A stretch of DNA of 64,000 nt, taken from positions 2,781,001 through 2,845,000 of the forward strand of contig NC_092579.1 in assembly GCF_037975245.1 (NCBI RefSeq), in the 5' to 3' direction. The DNA is from Apostichopus japonicus. Lineage: Eukaryota; Echinodermata; Holothuroidea; Aspidochirotida; Stichopodidae. This document shows, one piece after another, positions 37,401-47,900 of this stretch. Below the pieces are notes generated by a model. It ran no database searches. It was not told the origin of the DNA and saw only the letters and a list, made by a program, of their open reading frames with translations. The number at the start of each line of letters is the position of its first letter. Positions within the stretch are counted from its first letter, which is position 1. Both the position numbers and the translations under genes were made by a program.

Positions 37401-37948
37401 GTTGGTATTAAAGGACTATATTATAAAAGTCCAGGTTGTATTTTGCATATCCCTTTAAATTTTGAGAAATGTTCCTTTAAACTTCTGGGGTTCATCAATT
37501 ATAATGTGGCTGGACTGCTTAGTCTAACACAAAAGTCTAAGTTTGTTCCTTAAGATAAATTGATACACAAAAACTCAATAGATCAACTAATTTTATGGCC
37601 TATAGTGACATGTTTACAATGCATTTCAAAGTTTTCAAGGACAAATGGTGCTTAACTCATACAATGCTGCTCATTTCTTTATAGGAAGAAATAATCAAAA
37701 AATAATAAAAAATAAACAGATCATAATACTTTGGTTGATTTAGTAGAATTTATAAAACATTGGATTGACATAAACATGTAGGCCTATGCCGACATCGGGT
37801 CGTCATCAATTTAACCTTAAAGATCTGCTTCATTGGCTCCAATTGTAGCTCGCAATAGCTAGGAAAGTTTTGTTAATACTGTACGTAACCGACCTGCCAC
37901 GGTTGTAAATCGACATCAGGCTCCACTATTACGAGCCTACATAGCTTC
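31497..37948 (+). other. TOM1 3' UTR and intergenic DNA
   Basis: No coding exon was recognised. AATAAA signals occur near 33370 and 33967, among others, and could end the TOM1 mRNA; which is used cannot be told. A hairpin-forming repeat lies at 34275-34552. Poly(C), poly(G) and T-rich tracts occur at 35610, 36290, 36395 and 37043. A 94-codon minus-strand ORF at 36498-36782 shows no recognised family. Confidence 0.5.
34270..34556. repeat. Inverted and direct repeat cluster around GCTTTAAAGCA
   Basis: A left arm near 34275-34335 (CATGCTTTAAAGCACTTGTA, CTGACAGTATGA) is matched in reverse by two right arms, near 34395-34452 and 34497-34552 (CATACTGTCAGTAAGAGTGC then TTTAA and GCATGATATGA). A short direct repeat AGTATGAACATCC lies between. 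The pattern suggests a hairpin MITE whose right arm was duplicated. Confidence 0.7.
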
Positions 37949-37952
37949 TTAA

Positions 37953-38422
37953 GGTAGCATACGCCCATTAAAAGCCCCATTGACTTACACACTAAATCAC
38001 AAAAGTAATGTGGTCTCTAAGTCTAGATAGAAGTTTTCACTAGCTAAACGCTACCCATCACCGGATAGCTGACAAGTTGGCCTTTCATGGCACCATCAAT
38101 TTTCCGTACCATGACCATGAAGATTTTTTGCTATCCGAGCCGGAAGTTTTCGTCACTTGTAAACAAACCTCTTCACTCAGTGGTAAACAAATTTCCTACG
38201 CTGCTCCCGGGAGGCCTAAAGGGGTCTAAAATTGCCTCAATTGACCCAATTTTCTCACCACATGTACTTCCATTCATGCTCTTCAACATGCAAGCCACAA
38301 AAAACTAGATTATGATTGAAAACAGGTCACAAAAGATGTTCTCCCGCTGCTTTTTGGCACTTTTCCTGAGACAGGAGAACAATCGAGCGGATTGATATAG
38401 ACTCTAATAGGAGTATGCCACC
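37953..38422. mobile_element. TIR element with exact TTAA target duplication
   Basis: The left end GGTAGCATACGCCCATTA follows TTAA at 37949-37952. The right end in reverse is GGTGGCATACTCCTATTA and is followed by TTAA at 38423-38426. It is 470 bp with no domain-bearing ORF. Ends and target fit a non-autonomous piggyBac- or Kolobok-like transposon. Confidence 0.75.
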
Positions 38423-39179
38423 TTAACACCATTAGGCTATATATGTGGCATGCGATGCAGACTAATTGTAAAAAGAGGTCATTTTACAACCAAGGCAGGT
38501 CGATTACGAAATTGCAAGAAACTTTTTCATGATAGCATGCTATAGTTGGGATCTATACAGTAGACCTTTAACGTAGGGTAGCATTATAGAGACTTAGAAT
38601 ATTTTCTTAGGTGAATATCTTATCAGGTGACAATCAGAAACAGAATACAGTAACATAACTAGCACTAAAAATATGTTTTTTCCTTGTATTAAGATTAAAA
38701 GTCTGCTAAAGGGAGCATTCCAGACATTTAGCACACTAAAAGAGATGCTGGCTAGTACCTTGGACAAAGAAGCACTAATTTATGCTTACAAGCACCATTT
38801 TCAGTATGCATCCGCAGTTCAGTTATTCATCCAAACTTGACCGGCATTTGGCTGTACGGGAGCCTAGAAAGGACAATAAATAAGCTTACACAGATAGATA
38901 AACAATAAAAAAAAAATGATATTCGAGATAAATAAGTAACTAATCAAAATATATAGAACAACAATGCCGAAATAAACTATCAGAAAAACAAGAGATGCCA
39001 CAATATGTTTCTCAAAAGAACGAACATAATCGCAAAAATGTTTTAAATGGCACTATGAAGTTTCCATACGCTTTCCTATAACGGCCTTGACCTGTCCATA
39101 TCTAGCTCCAGGCATAACCATTGTCCAGAAACAGCTTGTCCAGAAACCCTTGTATGTATGTACACAATGCATTTTGTGT

Positions 39180-39222
39180 ACTGTGCAGTGTGCAGTGTGC
39201 AGTGTGCAGTGTGCAGCTAACT
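39180..39222. repeat. Short 7-bp tandem repeat GTGCAGT
   Basis: Five to six copies of GTGCAGT in a row. No gene context is evident; it sits just left of the large repeat nest. Confidence 0.85.
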
Positions 39223-39599
39223 GTTGGATCGGTCAAGCAGGTTCTGTATAATAACAATTTAACATACTCACTCACCGGACTCAAATCAGGCAAGGTGAAA
39301 GAACTATTAATAACCTGTTTGAAAGTAGCAGCCATTAAGAGCAGCCACTAACAGCAGCCAATAGTGTATACATCAACGTAACGCGCCGTTGGCCACTCTT
39401 GGTTGTACACTGTGACGAGCGCTGGGTACGCTGTGGCAGGAAAGTGGATCCCCAGCCAGCCACTAAGGGCATACTAAATTAGCGGACAATAACAAGACGG
39501 TTTCTTTTTCTTACCTGTTTTAAAGCGATAATAATTCACGCTATGCATACTTTAATAAGCCAATGATGGCCCCATAAGAGATCACATGTTTTTCTTTCA

Positions 39600-39984
39600 T
39601 GTTTCAAAGTTTAACTCCGATATACGGACCCCTCCAAATCATTTTTGGGATCATTACACATTACGTTTATACAGGGCGCTTAGAGATGTCCGTATCGGGG
39701 TTAAACTTTAAGGCCACTTTTGGTCAAGAAATCGGTTTTGTTACCGATAGAAGAGATATCACGTTGTAAGAAGAACCGTTGTACTTTAATGTGGTGCTAA
39801 CCGGACATCTCAACTAGGTCGATAACCTAAAATAATCGATTTTGAAAAAAATGAAATTAAACTTACTTTTGGGATCATCAAACATTACGTATATACAGCG
39901 CGTTTAGAGATGTGCAGAACGGGGTTTAAACTTTAAGGCTACATTTGGTCAAGAAATCGTTTTTGTTACCGATAGTTGAGATAT
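39600..39984 (+). repeat. Tandem repeat, about 224-bp period, left part
   Basis: GGGATCAT plus ACATTACGT recur at 39647 and 39871. Each unit also carries CGGACATCTC, CTAGGTCGATAAC, AATCGATTTTGAAAAAAAT and GTTACCGATAG. The array is interrupted at 39985 and resumes at 43687. Confidence 0.85.
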
Positions 39985-40454
39985 CCTTACCAAAAAACCC
40001 CTTTGATTTTCCTATAAAAAAAAACCCATAAGAAATTTCCTTAAGGATTTTGGCCCACGGTAAAGAGCATTTCCTATGGGGTTTTAATGGGGGAATGAAC
40101 CCACAAATATTTCCCCCGGGATAGTCAAAATCCCATTAAGGAAAAATCCTGAAGAAAATGGGTAATCTTCCACACTGGGAAAATACCCGTAGCTGGTTTA
40201 ATTCCACAAAAAACTTTCCTATTAGCTGGATCCCGAACATATTGGTGATTTTCCCATTGAATATTCCAACAAGAATATCCCAGTAGACTTCCCCTTTGGC
40301 AGATTCCCCAGAGATTTCCTGTTGAAAAAAAACCCCAATATTCCCTAAAAACAAATCCCAACCTCATCCTATGTGTTTTATCCCGTTGAAATTAACGCTG
40401 AGGGTTTTGTTCCTGTTGAATCCTGGCTGTAGTTACAAGTTTCTGCATGGTATT

Positions 40455-40700
40455 CAGGTGCGTATCCAGGGGGGGGCGTTGGGGGCGCGCGCCCCCCGGG
40501 TAAGAAAAAGAGGAGAGAAAAAAGAGAAGAAAAAAGGGAAAAGGAGGGGGAAAAAGAAAAGGAGGAGAGAAAGGAAGGGAAAAGAAGAAGAAAAAAGAGA
40601 GAAAAAGGAGAAAGGGAGGGAGTAGAAGATAGCCAAGACTTCGGGAAGAGAAAGAGGAACAGTCGTAGTTAAAGCGCTGATCCCTATTATATACACAGGT
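40455..40700 (+). repeat. CAGGTGCGTATCCAGG terminus followed by AG-rich tract
   Basis: The start matches the terminus of the hAT-like MITE at 43219. It runs into a near-palindromic GGGGGCGCGCGCCCCCC and about 120 bases of A/G-only sequence. No matching right end with the same flank was found, so it is probably a truncated copy. ORFs over the AG tract are artefacts. Confidence 0.5.
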
Positions 40701-40704
40701 TAGC

Positions 40705-41179
40705 CAGTGACAGATCAAGGATTACGGAGGGGGTGTGCGCCTCACCCTACCCCTTACACCGACAACTCCATTGTTGACGTTTCTTTCCCTCTCTCACTAA
40801 TGTATCTATATAAATACTATATATGGTCTATCATAACGCGTGTGTGTGTATGGACGCCTTAAACAATTGTACAATATATGGAACCAACTGTGGCTGGTTT
40901 TGAACTCGACGGGGTCGTCGGGAACATGACGCATTTCGGGAAGGGGAGACCGCCCCCCCCCCCGAGCAAATTTTCTTTATGACATCACTAGTAATTTCAA
41001 AATAGACAATGCTTAGGTGCAACTTACAAGGCCTGGGAAGTGTCATTTCCAGCAATCTGGGAGGCATTTTCGGCCAAAATTTTTCTTGTACGCTTCGCGC
41101 CAACTCATGGTGGCTCTTCGCTTAGATAGTTTGCATACAGGCTTCGCCCCTCCCTTGGCAATTACTCGCTACACGCCTG
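40705..41179 (+). mobile_element. Diverged hAT-like MITE, related to the 43219 copy
   Basis: It starts with CAGTGACAGATCAAGGATTA and ends GCTACACGCCTG. The interior 40975-41130 (TAGTAATTTCAAAATAGA, GGCCTGGGAAGTGTCATTTC, CTTGTACGCTTCGCGCCAAC) is the reverse complement of the 43219-43537 copy. The start may belong to a second, similar element; no clear target duplication was found. Confidence 0.5.
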
Positions 41180-41283
41180 TTCGAATTTGTAAAGCAAAGA
41201 GCAGATATAACATCATATCAGTGAGCATTGAAATGCCTGTTCCACGATGAACAGCCTCAAAAACTGTCTATGTGTGTAGTCGA

Positions 41284-41716
41284 AGGCGTAGCCCAATTGG
41301 ATTTGGGGCTGTAACGACTTGCCCGAAAAAAAGCCAAAATTTTTCGCGCAAGAAGCGCGCGTTCAACATATCGATGCCAATATCATATAATCAAGCATCG
41401 GTCATTACATTGCATGGCATCGTGTACCTTACGGTCCGTGAAAGTAGCACAGTATACCGCCGGATGCTAATGTAAACAACCAAATGTCTTATCTAGATGG
41501 AGAAAAAGCATACCGATCCATTTATGTCAAACTCTCTTTTACAGTAGTAACGTCGGCCAATCTTAGAACTCTATTTTAATTACCAAGGAGATCATTTTTA
41601 AGCTATTCATTGCTATTTATTTTTCTCTCAGTAGGTGCCCGAAAAAATAGGAACAAGATTGGTTGCTGGGGGGGGGGGTGGGGGCTGCAGCCCCGCCTCC
41701 TACGGGACCTACGCCT
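41284..41716. mobile_element. Short TIR element with AGGCGTAG ends
   Basis: The left end AGGCGTAGCCC and the reverse of the right end AGGCGTAGGTCCC are similar. The flanks share the 11-base word ATGTGTGTAGT (41270-41280 and 41717-41727), with three extra bases CGA before the left end. It is a probable MITE; the target duplication length is unusual, so the class is open. Confidence 0.5.
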
Positions 41717-42224
41717 ATGTGTGTAGTGTTCGGTTTCGATATACCTGATATCGGAAATATCTGCTATTTTTCATTTCCTTCAACCAAGTTTTATAATAGC
41801 CATAATAAGAGGTTTCAATATTTCTACACCAATAAATTAACTCTGTCTGAATTTTCAAAAATTTCCTCACCAACATTCTTCATCATACTTTCCTCTACTC
41901 GTGCAATTTGTACCTGTCTATTAGGGGTTCAAGGAGGTTTTTCCCTATTGGTTGTCCATAGATTGAATTTTGTGCAATATTATGGGTATGTTTTGAAGTG
42001 ATTTTTATTCACGAGAAATGTGAATTTTCAAATTCTCAACAAATAATGTGCTTAAACCTTGAAAAGTGGGGCTTTCGGATATTGTGGACCGTGACGTAGA
42101 ATCGCCTACAAAAGCAATGATCCATAGGACATGCAATTAGGTCGAACATGATGTGTGACTGGTGACAACCTTCAAAAAGGTTATGGATGGAAAAAAAATG
42201 AGAAATACTTGGTTCTCAGGCAAA

Positions 42225-42392
42225 AGTGTACATTTGGTTGGTCATTTTCAAGCCCGAGAAGTGTCATTTCCGGTGATCTGGGGGGTATCAAAACAAGAAA
42301 TTTTCTTGTACGCTCCGCGCCAACCGATGGTGGCGCTCCGCTGAGATAGTAATTCGCGCCCCCCGGGTTAGAAAATCCTGGATACGCGCCTG
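42225..42392 (+). mobile_element. Fragment of the same hAT-like MITE family
   Basis: GAGAAGTGTCATTTCCGGTG, CTTGTACGCTCCGCGCCAAC and the end GGATACGCGCCTG match the 41000 and 43219 copies. Left part missing. Confidence 0.55.
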
Positions 42393-43218
42393 GTATTATA
42401 TAGTCAAGTTGTGGAGTAATAAGAAAACCAAGCTTTCCAACGAACAGTACCAAAGAGGACCAACACGTTCTTCATAGTGAATTAACATTATATTGACCTT
42501 CAGTTTACAATTAAATATATATGTCAAGGTAAGAATGATAGCCTCTGGCAAGTGAATTTAGCTGTGAAATAGTGAATAAAAATGAAAACTTCTTGTGAAT
42601 AAAAACTGAAATATTTCTACAGTATGTACTACAATAAAAAGTGTAAGAAATGTCTATATAAGTGAGATGAAGTGAACGGATGGATGTAGACGTAAATAAG
42701 CACTACTTCTGCTCCTTCAGATGGTAGGCCTTTCTTTTATCGAATCATCTTACATCTTTTCTGCCATCTTACTTCTGATGGCTGTCTTAGACACTCCATT
42801 AAACTTTAGTAGAGTCAACCCTAAAGGAACAAAGAAATTAGTATGAGATTTTCCATAGTCAAGATACATATTTGCCAACATTGCATTCCATTCTGTGTGA
42901 CCTATCACATGATATCCTAACAAATAGATTGGCAGCTGCACTATTTATTGCTTTCCATCATAGAGAGAGAGAGATACATCAGACTTGTTTTCAGAATTGC
43001 TGTTTGTAAATGACAAGATTTTTGGATTTAGTTGATTTTGTTTTAAAGTGATGACAGTTTCTGGACACTATTGTGAATGAAAACTACAGTTCAGTTAACC
43101 TAAACTTAACATGTGTCTTTACCTTAATTTTATTGAAATGTGAGTATAATCAATGCATATATAGACCGAGACATTGTAGTCAGAGTCAATGTAAGGATCA
43201 CTGATGTTGTTTTGCATC

Positions 43219-43537
43219 CAGGTGCGTAGCCAGGAATTTGCCAAGGGAGGGGCGAAAATGTAGGTAAACTATCAGAGCCGTAGATACGGCATTGCAAACT
43301 ATCTAAGCGTAGCGCCACCATAATTGACGCGAAGCGTACAAGAAAATTTTGGCTGAAAATGCCTCCTAGATCGCTGGAAATGGCACTTCCCAGGCTTTGT
43401 AAGTTGCATCTTAGCATTTTCTCTTTTGAAATTACTAGCGATATCATAAAAACATTAACAAATTTAAAAAAAAATATGCTCAAAGGGGGGGGGGGGAGAG
43501 GCGGCCCCCTTCGCCCTCCCCCTTGGCTACGCGCCTG
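43219..43537 (-). mobile_element. hAT-type MITE, 319 bp, with an 8-bp target duplication
   Basis: The ends CAGGTGCGTAGCCAGG and, in reverse, CAGGCGCGTAGCCAAGG are near-identical terminal inverted repeats. The flanks are TTTGCATC on both sides (43211-43218 and 43538-43545). CAG-starting ends with an 8-bp duplication are the hAT signature. There is no transposase, so it is non-autonomous. Relatives lie at 40705-41179, 42225-42392 and 47935-48075. Confidence 0.85.
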
Positions 43538-43686
43538 TTTGCATCAAACTTATCAAACTACTTCATCAATAATTCCTGTAGGGATAGCCATTTCCTATTG
43601 GGAACTGCAGAATCCCTAAGGGAAATGATCATTTCCTTAAGGAATTGCCATTTCCCTAGGGAAATATATGGGTTTTTTTGTAAGGG

Positions 43687-43970
43687 ATATATATATATAT
43701 CACGTGAAAGAGGAACCATTCTACTTTAATATGGTGCTATTCGGACATCCCAACTAGGTCGATAACTTAAAATAATCGATTTTGAAAAAAATTAAATCAT
43801 TTTTGGGATCATTACACATTACGTTTATACTGGGCGTTTAGAGATGTCCGTTTCGGGGTTAAAACTTTATGGCCACTTTTGGTCGAGAAATCGGTTTGTT
43901 ACCGATCGTAGAGATATGCCACGTGAAAGAGAAACCTTTCTACTTGAATGTGGTGCTAACTGGACATCTC
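43687..43970 (+). repeat. 224-bp-period repeat, middle part
   Basis: It resumes after the TIR insertion with CACGTGAAAGAGGAACC and includes GGGATCAT at 43805. A second break at 43970 is caused by the solo LTR. The last remnant continues after 44434 (CAACTTGGTCGAT). Confidence 0.8.
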
Positions 43971-44430
43971 TGTAGAGATCATAGTCTAGTTCTCTCTAGT
44001 TTCCACCATTCAACCCTTTCACATGTGTTGCATGCCAGTGCATTCCAATCATAGTAATTAATAGTGATATGTTCAGTACTTACCTGTAAACACATACCTT
44101 GCATATATATTCTAGTAGAGGGTCATTGTTACTTACCTGTAGGTAAATACCTTACAGTCCTGTATATATGACTCTATAGGTATTGTTTTCTTTATAGTTG
44201 TTTCTAGGGTGGACCTTTCTGCATTTAAAGGACTCATATGGTTTGATTGGTTACTGTTATTGTATTATCATTTTGATTGGTTGAAACACTGATGACCAGC
44301 CTGTGTCAGACTGGTCATCAGGTTCTTGTAAATAGTGTTATAGAAAATACAGCAGAGTTGCACAGAACCCCAGAGTGTGCAGGTGCCTTTTTTTTTTTTG
44401 TTCTTTGAGTTTTTCCACTCGGTCTCTACA
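43971..44430 (+). mobile_element. Solo LTR of a retrotransposon, 460 bp
   Basis: It starts TGTAGAGA and ends TCTCTACA, perfect 8-bp inverted ends in TG...CA form. TCTC flanks both sides (43967-43970 and 44431-44434), a 4-bp duplication. Removing it restores the 224-bp repeat (GGACATCTCAACT). There is no ORF. The 4-bp duplication fits Ty3 or BEL-type elements. The strand is a guess. Confidence 0.75.
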
Positions 44431-44792
44431 TCTCAACTTGGTCGATATCCCAAATTAATCTATCAAAACAAACAAAAAACAATACCTTTCTTATTTATGC
44501 ACTAGTTGAACACATAGTCGACCGCAGGGTCAGTATAACACACACGACCGCAGTGACAGTGTGTCATGTCTTACTGTCCTTTTTTCTCTTAGCGGCTGCT
44601 GTTAGTGTCTGCTGTTAGTGGCTGCTACCTTCAATCAGGCGCTTCTCGGTGGATCGGAAGCATTACATCAGTAGGCTAGTGACCAAGTCAAAAGCGGAGG
44701 TAAAAAGCTACAACTTCCCGGTGATTGAAGTACTGTAAAGTTACTGTGTTTTAAGTATTCATTCTTGTGATATTTTCCAACTCAAGAAAATC

Positions 44793-44915
44793 ATGTTCAC
44801 AGCTGCGAGGTTTGTCCGTCAAGTGACGTCCAGGTTATCTGCACCAGGTATCAATATCCGTTGTATGTCAGCCGTCCCCCAGCCACAAACCAATCCTGAT
44901 GTCCATTGCAATAAG
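44793..44915 (+). CDS. ALDH exon 1 (mitochondrial presequence)
   Basis: It encodes [18 protein letters not shown] through NPDVHCNK. The donor is GTAATT and the exon is 123 bp, phase 0. The start lies only about 150 bases from the repeat nest, so promoter elements may lie in or next to the repeats. Confidence 0.9.
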
Positions 44916-47900
44916 GTAATTCCGTTTAGTGCTACCTTATCATATAAGAATTAAGATGCCTAAGTTAAAAAATAGTCAAGAAAGTAGTATGATAGTAGAC
45001 TAAGTCAGGTATTGTAGGTCCAACTAAACTAGCAAGGCCTAGCCTTTGTTCTTTAACTAAAGCCAGCAAGACCTACTTAATTGAAAATATTTCTTAGCAC
45101 ATTTGCAACAGCACAATAGCAATAGAAAGGAAAACAGAAGTCAAATAAATTAAACACAAAGAACTAGCAAACCTGTTACATTTGGGCCAGCAATAGCGTC
45201 AACATGCTATTTTGAATTTGAGTGTGTATGCCTATCCTGTAACTTAAGATTGTAGCCTCTTAGGGTTACATCTTTATGTTCTGACGTCTCTATGTGCCGA
45301 CGTCTCTATGTTCCGACGTCTCTTTGTTCCGACGTCTCTATGTTCCGACGTCTCTATGTTCCGACGTCTCTATGTTCCGACGTCTCTATGTTCCGACGTC
45401 TCTATGTTCCGACGTCTCTATGTTCCGACGTCTCTATGTTCCGACGTCTCTATGTTCCGACGTCTCTATTTTGGGGGAGAAAATGGGCAAAGAAATTTTT
45501 TTAAAAATTATTATAGTTTTGATGCTATATTCACGTCACACCGATCAAAATTGTCAATGGGTTGATCCCAGGTGACCTTTGTGTTGTAAGTTGTACAAGG
45601 TCAAAGTTAATTTTCAGACATTTAGTGCAATAACTCCCAGTGCCAAGGTGTGACAAGGTTGATATTTGCTGACAAGTTGCAAATGGTTTAGGGGAATATT
45701 TTCAAATGCATCGGTCATGTGATCCGAGGTCACCAAAGGTCAATTAATGATAAAAAACTAGTATTTTTGCGATAACTTGAGAACGAATTGTCCATTAGGG
45801 TTGGAAGTTGCTTCAATGTAATCCAATTGTTGACCCGCATCTGGGTGACCTTTGACCTCAATTTGACCTTTGGTGACCTTACGTGTTTTGGGGATTTTTA
45901 CAGTTTCGATGCTATTTTCAGATGTCAAAGGTACCTTTTGATCATAAATGTCAATTGGTTGACCCCTGTGTGACCTTTGTGTGAAGTTATACGAGGTCAA
46001 TGTTAATTTTCAGACATTTAATACAATAACTCCCAGTTCCAAGGTGTGACATGGTTGATATTTTTGGACAAGTTGCAAATGGTATAGGGATATATTTTCA
46101 AACTTAACAGTCATGTGATCCGAGTTCACCAAAGGTCAATTAATATTAAAATACTAGTATTAGTGAATAGAGTGGTGGAACATTTTTAAACTTAATGGTC
46201 ATGTCATCTGTGGTCACCAATGTTATCATATCTGTTGACTCCCTTGTAGGTGACCTTATATTTCTTACATTTTCGATGCCATATTCAGATCTCAAAAGTG
46301 CATTTTGATCAAAAATCAGATCACAATTTATGATCACAAAAGTGTTGTTGTAGTGTTGGTTACTTTATGGGTACATGTAGGACCACAATTACTTGACTAC
46401 AGTATTTGAGCCCAATTTTGCTTGATAATAATATGTGTATTGTCATATACTGTACTGTACCCCTACGCAAGGAACCACAGTGCCCTTGGGCTCTTTTTTA
46501 AATAACAGCTCGCCTTTCATTCATTTTTCTATTCTTTTATTTGTGCACATGTGTGTATGACTGGTATGAATAGAAAATATCCCCAATAATTATATGTCTA
46601 GATCTATACTATATATACCGCTGTTTTTGATTTGATCATCGTTGGTGTTATATACTTTTAACTCTTTAGAGGCCGGTCAATAGATGCATAAATTTCAGTT
46701 TTGACCTTTAAGATACTCTGAGTTCAGTTTCCGTATCCCTTATATTTGTTTGTTTGATTGTTTATTTGATTTTTGACATATTAATAAATATATGTGGAGG
46801 GAAGTCCAATACAGGCTTAACAAAGTAAAGGACTCCCAAGAAAAAAAGTATATACATAAATGAAAATATAATTAATGTCTTAATAAGGAATAATTAATAA
46901 CATGCAATATTTATAACCGATGTATCAATACTGAAAAATAACTTCCTTTTTTTAGCGTTTTTCTAAATGTTACTTTAGATTGTTTAGAGTTTATAGCAGC
47001 AGTTAGAGAACGCCATGTCCTTATAGCACGATTCTTTAAACTTAACATACCAAATGTTGTATTACATAAGTTGTGGTGTGCTTGACCGGCATTTCTAGTG
47101 CAGTGACTATGTATGGCGCTGTTAACAGTAAAGAAGTCATGAAAGGCTGCAGGAAGTAAGCCATTCCAAGCCTTGTAAGAGAATGTGGCTTCATTCAGCA
47201 TAATAATATCACTAAATTTTAAAAAGTTGAGCAATTTGAAATGTTTATTTTATTATTATTAATATTATTATTTATATGTCATATATTATACATTATTATA
47301 TTAAAAATATAATTATTTATCTTTTGATAGCTTTTCATCAACAATGAATGGGTGGATGCTGCAAGTGGGAAAACATTTGCGACAGTGAATCCAAGTACTG
47401 AAGAAGTTATCACAGAGGTCGCTGAGGCTGACAAGGTTAGAATTAACAAATTAAATAATGAGGATAATAGATTTCCATCAAATAATTAATAATTATGACA
47501 GTTATTATTTTGTGATGACATTTCTCAGTCTTACGTGTATTCTATTCAAGGGCGGCAGAAGCACTTTTAATCTGGGGGGCACCGACGTCGAAGGGCACTT
47601 TGCAGAAATTTGATTGGACTGATGCAGCCTTATATTTACTGTAGTACCCTTTATAACTCTTATTGTATTATCTTATTTGCGGATACACATCACTCCATCA
47701 ACACCCCCCCCCCCCAAAGAAAATATGTATACTAGCACTGTAATATCCAATGCGCAAATTGGGAAACAAGGAACAAGTTTTCTTTTGAGACAGAATGAGG
47801 TGAAATCATGCTAGTTGCTAAATGTAGGAATCTTCCGAATTAGAGTTTTTTTTTCTTGTTAATATCTTAACAAATTTTTTTCCATTCGAAATAGCTTTGA

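Larger units (their letters stand above)
39985..43686. mobile_element. 3.7-kb inverted-terminal-repeat insertion inside the 224-bp repeat
   Basis: The left end CCTTACCAAAAAACCCCTTT and the reverse of the right end CCCTTACAAAAAAACCCATA are alike. The flanks are the broken unit of the 224-bp repeat: GAGATAT on the left and ATATATCACGTG on the right, where an intact unit reads GAGATATCACG. The interior has TTTCC/GGGAAA-rich stretches at both ends and further MITEs in the middle. No transposase ORF was recognised; the superfamily is unknown. Confidence 0.65.
39320..44638. repeat. Nest of repeats bracketed by an inverted AGCAGCC-rich repeat
   Basis: The left arm near 39320-39362 (GTAGCAGCCATTAAGAGCAG, CCACTAACAGCAGCC) is matched in reverse at about 44588-44638 (GGCTGCTGTTAGTG, GGCTGCTACCTTC). 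Between them lie the 224-bp-period repeat, a TIR insertion, several MITEs and a solo LTR. The arms may be the ends of a large old transposon whose interior is the 224-bp repeat. This is an inference from the symmetry; no transposase was seen. Confidence 0.55.

Noticed and set aside
40371-40718. Lys/Arg/Glu-rich plus-strand ORF and Phe/Ser/Leu-rich minus-strand ORFs
   Set aside because: Low-complexity translation of an AG-only tract; no domain.
41663-42001. 112-codon ORF
   Set aside because: It begins in a MITE G-tract and runs into unrelated sequence; no domain.
44081-44160. Repeated TACTTACCTGTA words as a possible transposon end
   Set aside because: They lie inside the solo LTR and have no target duplication of their own.
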